Below, piece after piece: positions 59,428 through 64,000 of a stretch of DNA of 64,000 bases (its first letter is position 1; each line of letters starts with the position of its first letter). The DNA is from Heterobilharzia americana (Eukaryota > Platyhelminthes > Trematoda > Strigeidida > Schistosomatidae). The position numbers were made by a program, and so were the translations under genes. The notes beneath the pieces are model-generated. The model was not told where the DNA came from. It was given only the letters and a program-made list of their open reading frames with translations, and ran no database searches. The stretch spans positions 54,407,491 through 54,471,490 of the forward strand of contig OX104130.1 in assembly GCA_944470555.2 (NCBI GenBank), in the 5' to 3' direction.

Positions 59428-59679
59428 CTCTAATTGATAAGTATTTTTCGACGGAAGGTAAGTGGATAGACCACCGTTCGGCATAATAGGTAACGGATCC
59501 AAAAGTCTTTGTAAGACTAAATCTCGTGTGAATTCATGATGAAGGGATAATTGGGTCATAGGCACTTGAATTAAGTGGAATATAGCAGTTTGCATGTCCA
59601 AACTCAAATCCAAAGCAGCATCCATGAATGATTGTCTAGATGGACTCTGAAGACATCCTAATAAGACTGTCAAACACAC
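59428..59679 (-). CDS. Exon 1 of those visible: Hook-like domain end
   Basis: Eighty-four codons, phase 0 at both ends, preceded by ctcctcag and followed by gtgagt. The translation starts VCLTVLLGCLQSPSRQSFMD and continues with LDMQTAIFHLIQ. The LLGC motif followed by a helix with a Q.AI...IQ pattern resembles the last two helices of the Hook domain in HOOK and CCDC88 proteins, which binds dynein light intermediate chain or microtubules. I know this pattern from memory and could not align it. The remaining residues (around LLDPLPIMPNGG) are not recognised. The domain needs roughly 130 more residues upstream, which I do not see between 59680 and 64000. Confidence 0.85.
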
Positions 59680-60579
59680 CTGAGGAGAGAGAACACAAAA
59701 TCATATGACTGACGAAATACGGAATGAAGCGAAAATATTATCTTAAAACGAATGACCACTTAGATCAAACCTTTTACTGGCTTACTCTGTAGAACACCAA
59801 GTGACAAGATGAGCAAACAAAAAATAATGACTTCAAAAACTGAGCACATACGTTTTAATAACAGTGAGCACCAAACAGACTAACCTATCTTAATACATCA
59901 AGCTAGTGCCAAATTAGTGAACAAGTTTAATTCGCTATAAGAGTTTGGATCACCAAATATTCAGATAAAGGACGAAAATGAAATAAAAAGTAGATAAGGC
60001 AAAACCTGAAAAGTAAAGTAAATAAATTGTACAAGATATACCATTAACAAATGCATATTCACCACTTAAGATACAACCGTCTAGCTAATGGTTTCTGTCA
60101 CCTCAAACACCTCATTCACGTAGCTCACTGTTCGGGTTGGTAACTAGACTTTGTGTCCATGTTCAGTGTTTCCATCTGATAACTAAGTCTTATTTCAACA
60201 AATCTGATTGGGTAATATAACGTTTGAGAAAAAAGACTACTGAAAGAATGAGCCCTAATGTTACATTTCGATGCGTAGCTGGGTTACTATTTGCCGAGAT
60301 TTCTTCCACACCTCAGTGACATACTTCTTCCTGAAATACCGATTGACCGAACTTCATAAGCTAGTGAGTCAATAGCCTCTCTGCTGTTTTTACATATGAA
60401 CAGTTATGGCACTCATCTAATAATGATAAGAATTCATAACTCGTATGAGCATATATATAGATTGCAATATCGCAGCTTACAAAGTTCAAATATCTAAGCC
60501 AGTTAGGTTGGAGAAACGAAGAAAACCTTTTAGGTAAACGACAACCACATCTGAATAGAAATAATGAAATAATAAAATA
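59680..60579. other. Upstream intron, before the long retrotransposon
   Basis: AT-rich. I searched it for the missing N-terminal Hook-domain exons on the minus strand and found none with acceptable borders. Confidence 0.45.
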
Positions 60580-63500
60580 ATCCCGATAGCTGCTACCTTG
60601 ATGTAGTGGTCCGGCTTGCATATCACAATGATCCAACAAGTTATGCTGGTGGAACACTTGTTCCCTCGAGGTCCTACTACAGCAGAAAGGTCTTTTGGAT
60701 AGTGGTAAGACGAAAAGCAGTTACCCTTGTGGTGTAAGTTACCACACTATGATGGGAGTCTGAGGGCGGAGTCGTACCACTGCTAGCTGGATGAGGTGCA
60801 ACAGCAGTGCCATGCTGATGCAGCCTTCTCAGTGGAAGGGGGGTTAGGAAAGGTCGGCCCCAAAAATAACACACCCCACCATACCCCACGGTCTGCCGCG
60901 CCGGTGGCGTTGGTTCATTTGTCGTTTCCTTCCGACCATCAGGTCCCAAAACAACAAAACTCCAAAATAATTATACACAAAAGGCTGTGTGTGACAGGCC
61001 TCAAGCATATGTCCGATGAGCTCTGCGGTCACACAAGTCGCTTTCAGGCACCTTCAGAAGAAATAGCTTCCCACGGGTGTCGGCAGCCGAGAAGTGTCAA
61101 CCGCCCACACAACTCGATCGGCACTCAAGTTTCTTCAGACTGCTATTCACCTCCCTCATCATTACCTTCTTATCTTCCTTCATGTCTCTCAATTAACGAT
61201 ACTACGTCATCTTCAATTTCTTCTAACACTGCAGCCTTCGACAACGACCTGAATCCACAGAACAGCATCCCTCATCTCCTTAAACTACACTCCAAATTGC
61301 ACATCGGGGCCTTCAATGTCCACATCCTCCATCAAGTTGGTCAACAGGCTTCATTGGTAAAGACTCTAGCAACTCGGTCCATGGATGTGCGCTGTGTTTG
61401 TGAGACTCGCATACAGGACCCAAGTGCGGTTATTCACCTAACATCTCCCGGCCAATCCGATGAATCCCCAAAATTCACTCTTCGAGTTTCTGGAGATTTG
61501 ATGGCTAGCTCTCACGGTCTTGCAGGTGTAGGCATATCATTAAGCACTAAGGCAGAAAACTCACTACAAGACTGGATCCCAGTTGATAGTCGCCTCTGCT
61601 CTGTCCAGCTGAATGGCTCAGTGGGAACTAAAAGGAGTAATGAAACTCGTCGTTATCTCTTCGTAATCTCTACTTCAGCACCCACTGACTGTAGTTCGGA
61701 TGAAGTGAAGGACGAGTTCTACCGAAAACTGTCTAAGCCTCCTTTTGGAAGCTAAACGCTCAGATGTGGTGGTTGTTGTAGGTGATTTCAGTGCACAGGT
61801 GGGTAGACTGAGTGAGGCAGAAAAGCACTTAGGTGGAACTTTCCAAGTCCCGGTTGAAAGTACAGAAAATGGTGATTGCCTACTAAAACTGTGCTCCAAT
61901 AACCGCTTATTTTTAGTTAGCACAAATTTCAGACACTGTCTGACCTGGTGTGCACCGAGCTCAACTCAGCGATGGACACAGATAGACCACATTGCTACTA
62001 GTCATCGCTGGAGAGGATCGGTGGAAGACTGCCACTCCTTCTAGAGTACGTGTTTGGATAGCGACCACGTGTTGGTCCGAGCGCGTATATGCCTGTGTTT
62101 CAATGGACGTAAGAAATACTTGGCAACAAAACCAATACAAGTGCTGCTGGAAAACGAAAACACCAAAGCCGTATTCACTGAAAAGTTGGCTAGGTAGTTA
62201 TTGGAATAAAAGACTATCGCTCATCCAGAAGAAGCTTGGTGCCATCTCCAGTCTGCTGTGAAAGCAGCACTGAAGACCATAGCCCACTCCAAAATAGTGG
62301 CTAAAAAGAGCCGGCAGATTCTTACGAACTAATGGACGCAAATGAACGCATCTCTGCAGGCTCTGAGTACAATGAAGAGCGGACGCAACTTAAAAGTAGA
62401 TTGAGAAAAAGTCTACGCAACGACTGCAAACAGTAGCGGACAGCGAAGGCTAGAGATGGAAAAGGCAGCGGCGATTGGTAACATTAGGCAGTTATTTAAA
62501 CTTATTAAGGAACCTGGGTTGAAAAGGTCAACGACGGTTAGTGAGGCTATAGCGGAGAAGGACGGGTCTCCAATTCACTCGCAGAGGAAACGACTGGGAC
62601 GATAGGCAGAACACTTCGAGGAACGGTTCAAATGGCCTCCAGCCTCCATTGCATTCCCTGCTATCCAGTCAAACCCTGGATGCAACATTGAGATAGGTCC
62701 CTCAACACTTGTAGAAGTCGAGAAAGCAGTAGGCAACTTGAAACGAGGAAGGGCGGCAGGATCAGATGGACTAACTCCTGAAGTATAAAAGGATGGCAGT
62801 AAGGTGTTCTTAGTCAGATTAACGGAAGTGTTAACCAGTATATCGGAATCAAATACGGCTCCCTCTGACTGGTCTAAATCACTGATTATCCCAGTTTTCA
62901 AGAAAGGTGAGAAGTCCTCTTGTGATAACCACAGAGGAATCAGCCTGATGAAGTGTCTAAGATACTAGGTTCTATAATTCTTCGACGCCTGACTGGAGCT
63001 CAGGAACAGCAAGTCCGAGAAAACCAAGCAGGCTTTAGACCCGGTTGTGACTGTATCGACCAAATATTCACACTGTGCCAGGTTTTGGAACACAGACACG
63101 CTTACTGACGCCCGACAATGGCTGTATTTCTCGACCTGAAGGCGGCATTCGACTCCGTTGATCGAGAAGTCTTATGGTGGTGTCTTTCACTGAAAGGCGT
63201 GCCGAGTAGGTACATCACTTTATTGAAAGCTCTCTACTCGAACACTTGCGGGCGTGTTAGAGCCTATGGTGAGATATCCAGGCAGCTATCCTCATCGAGT
63301 GGTGTCCGTCAAGGGTGCCCACTATCTCCATTCTTATTCATTTTTATCATAGATATTCCTATGGAGGCCTCCCTCTCGTCACCTGACTACGCAGAGGTTG
63401 ACCTAATCGCAGGAGAATATTCGTTAGATCCAGAATACGCAGATGACATAGTCCTGTTAGATGAAGACGCTGACAAAATGCAGAGTCTTCCGAACACATT

Positions 63501-64000
63501 GAGTGCAATTTGAGAATGTTTCAAATGCGTTTCCCACCACCCTAATGTCCTGGTGGCTCACTGGCCCATGCAATCTCTGCACCGATACAAAAACCTCGGC
63601 TGGTTTTCGCCAAATTATGTCATCTGTGGCACCAACCTGATATACAACTGTCTATTAAGGGTCGCGTATACTGCACAGCAGTCCGCTCTCTTCCACTGTA
63701 TGGCTGTGAAGCATGGCCATTCAACGTGGAAGACATGAGAAGGCTTCAAGTGTTTCACCACCGTTGGCTTCGTAGTATACGCCGTATTCCATCGTGTCAC
63801 CACGTGTAACGCAAAAGTCAGGAGTAGGGTTTTAGGGAGAAGAGGTAAGTCAGTTGACACGGTTGTCAACCTTCATCGACTGAAATGGTTGGGACACGTG
63901 TTACTTATGCTTAGTAAGTCCAGGCTGGAAAAAGGCTCAAGGTGGCCATACTAAAACATGGCACCAATGTATGAAGTCTCTGACTGTTGGTTTGAGCCAT
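60580..64000 (+). mobile_element. RTE family B, longest copy (runs off the window)
   Basis: The 5' untranslated region starts near 60580. The first frame (60796-61755) carries the apurinic-type endonuclease start (GAFNVHILHQVGQQASL, VCETRIQDPS) and FVISTSAPTDCS. A frameshift leads to VVVVGDFSAQVGRLS and RWTQIDHIATSHRWRGS (61745-62044). Broken frames follow with NLKRGRAAGSDGLTPEV (about 62738-62790) and DNHRGISL. The RT core is intact at 63118-63513 (AVFLDLKAAFDSVDREVLWW, SSGVRQGCPLSPFLF, EYADDIVLL). After 63513 the frame is lost but the sequence continues like 31895-32600. Multiple frameshifts and stops mean it cannot be autonomous. It lies antisense to the host gene. Confidence 0.9.

Larger units (their letters stand above)
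3898..59679 (-). other. Gene span: Hook-type long coiled-coil protein gene (16 exons seen, 5' end outside window)
   Basis: This is the transcription unit assembled from the sixteen exons listed separately. Exon phases, read 5' to 3' on the minus strand, are compatible at every junction. The lengths sum to 3,978 bp. Adding the three missing bases inferred inside exons gives 3,981, exactly 1,327 codons including the stop. The layout is: end of a Hook-like domain, Ser/Thr-rich linker, coiled coil over about seven exons, then a polar and histidine-rich tail. HOOK and CCDC88 (Girdin/Daple) proteins link microtubule motors or G proteins to cargo, and NuMA works at spindle poles; all have an N-terminal Hook domain followed by coiled coil. 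The total length fits CCDC88 or NuMA better than HOOK (about 720 residues). Family assignment is inference; gene structure is much firmer. Additional phase-0 exons could have been missed in the large introns. Confidence 0.85.

Noticed and set aside
60796..61755. Longest open frame (319 residues) as a host gene
   Set aside because: Its content is the endonuclease part of a retrotransposon and it breaks by frameshift into the next part of the same element.

Overview
The window is AT-rich nuclear DNA that looks like a schistosome (blood fluke, Platyhelminthes). This rests on an Smα-type tRNA-derived SINE carrying a hammerhead ribozyme, RTE-type and CR1-like non-LTR retrotransposons, Penelope-like elements, and short coding exons separated by kilobase introns full of repeat debris. 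The species cannot be fixed from the sequence alone.

One protein-coding gene occupies almost the whole window, on the minus strand. Sixteen coding exons were read by hand, from 59679 down to a stop codon at 3898. Every exon has AG/GT borders and all reading phases join up. Together they give about 1,326 residues, provided three single-base gaps in base runs are allowed for (59037-59041, 55426-55429, 42622-42626). The first exon seen encodes what looks like the end of a Hook-type domain. A serine-rich linker follows, then several hundred residues of coiled coil, then a long polar, partly histidine-rich tail. The best description is a long coiled-coil adaptor of the HOOK/CCDC88 (Girdin/Daple)/NuMA type. 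Its N-terminus lies beyond 64000 or in an exon I could not find.

The introns and the 3' flank are repeat-rich. Family A (non-LTR) has three copies ending at the same 3' sequence (1036-1935, 12882-13670, 26440-28266). Family B (RTE type) has a long but broken copy at 60580-64000, a decayed copy at 47436-50120, a 5'-end fragment at 37690-38043, and 3' fragments at 14230-15150, 28900-29520, 31895-32812, 53838-54110 and 55630-56640, plus scraps. A CR1-like fragment lies at 18480-19540. Penelope-like fragments lie at 22684-23405 (GIY-YIG domain inside a large inverted repeat) and 40080-40880 (RT end plus GIY-YIG start). tRNA-derived SINE-like repeats occur throughout.

The most interesting items are a hammerhead ribozyme at 39361-39406 (minus) that keeps every core position, three decayed relatives in different states (6006-6050, 13748-13792, 37445-37570), a tRNA-like unit bracketed by perfect 17-bp inverted repeats (41093-41256), and a strong in-phase splice donor just after the gene's stop codon.
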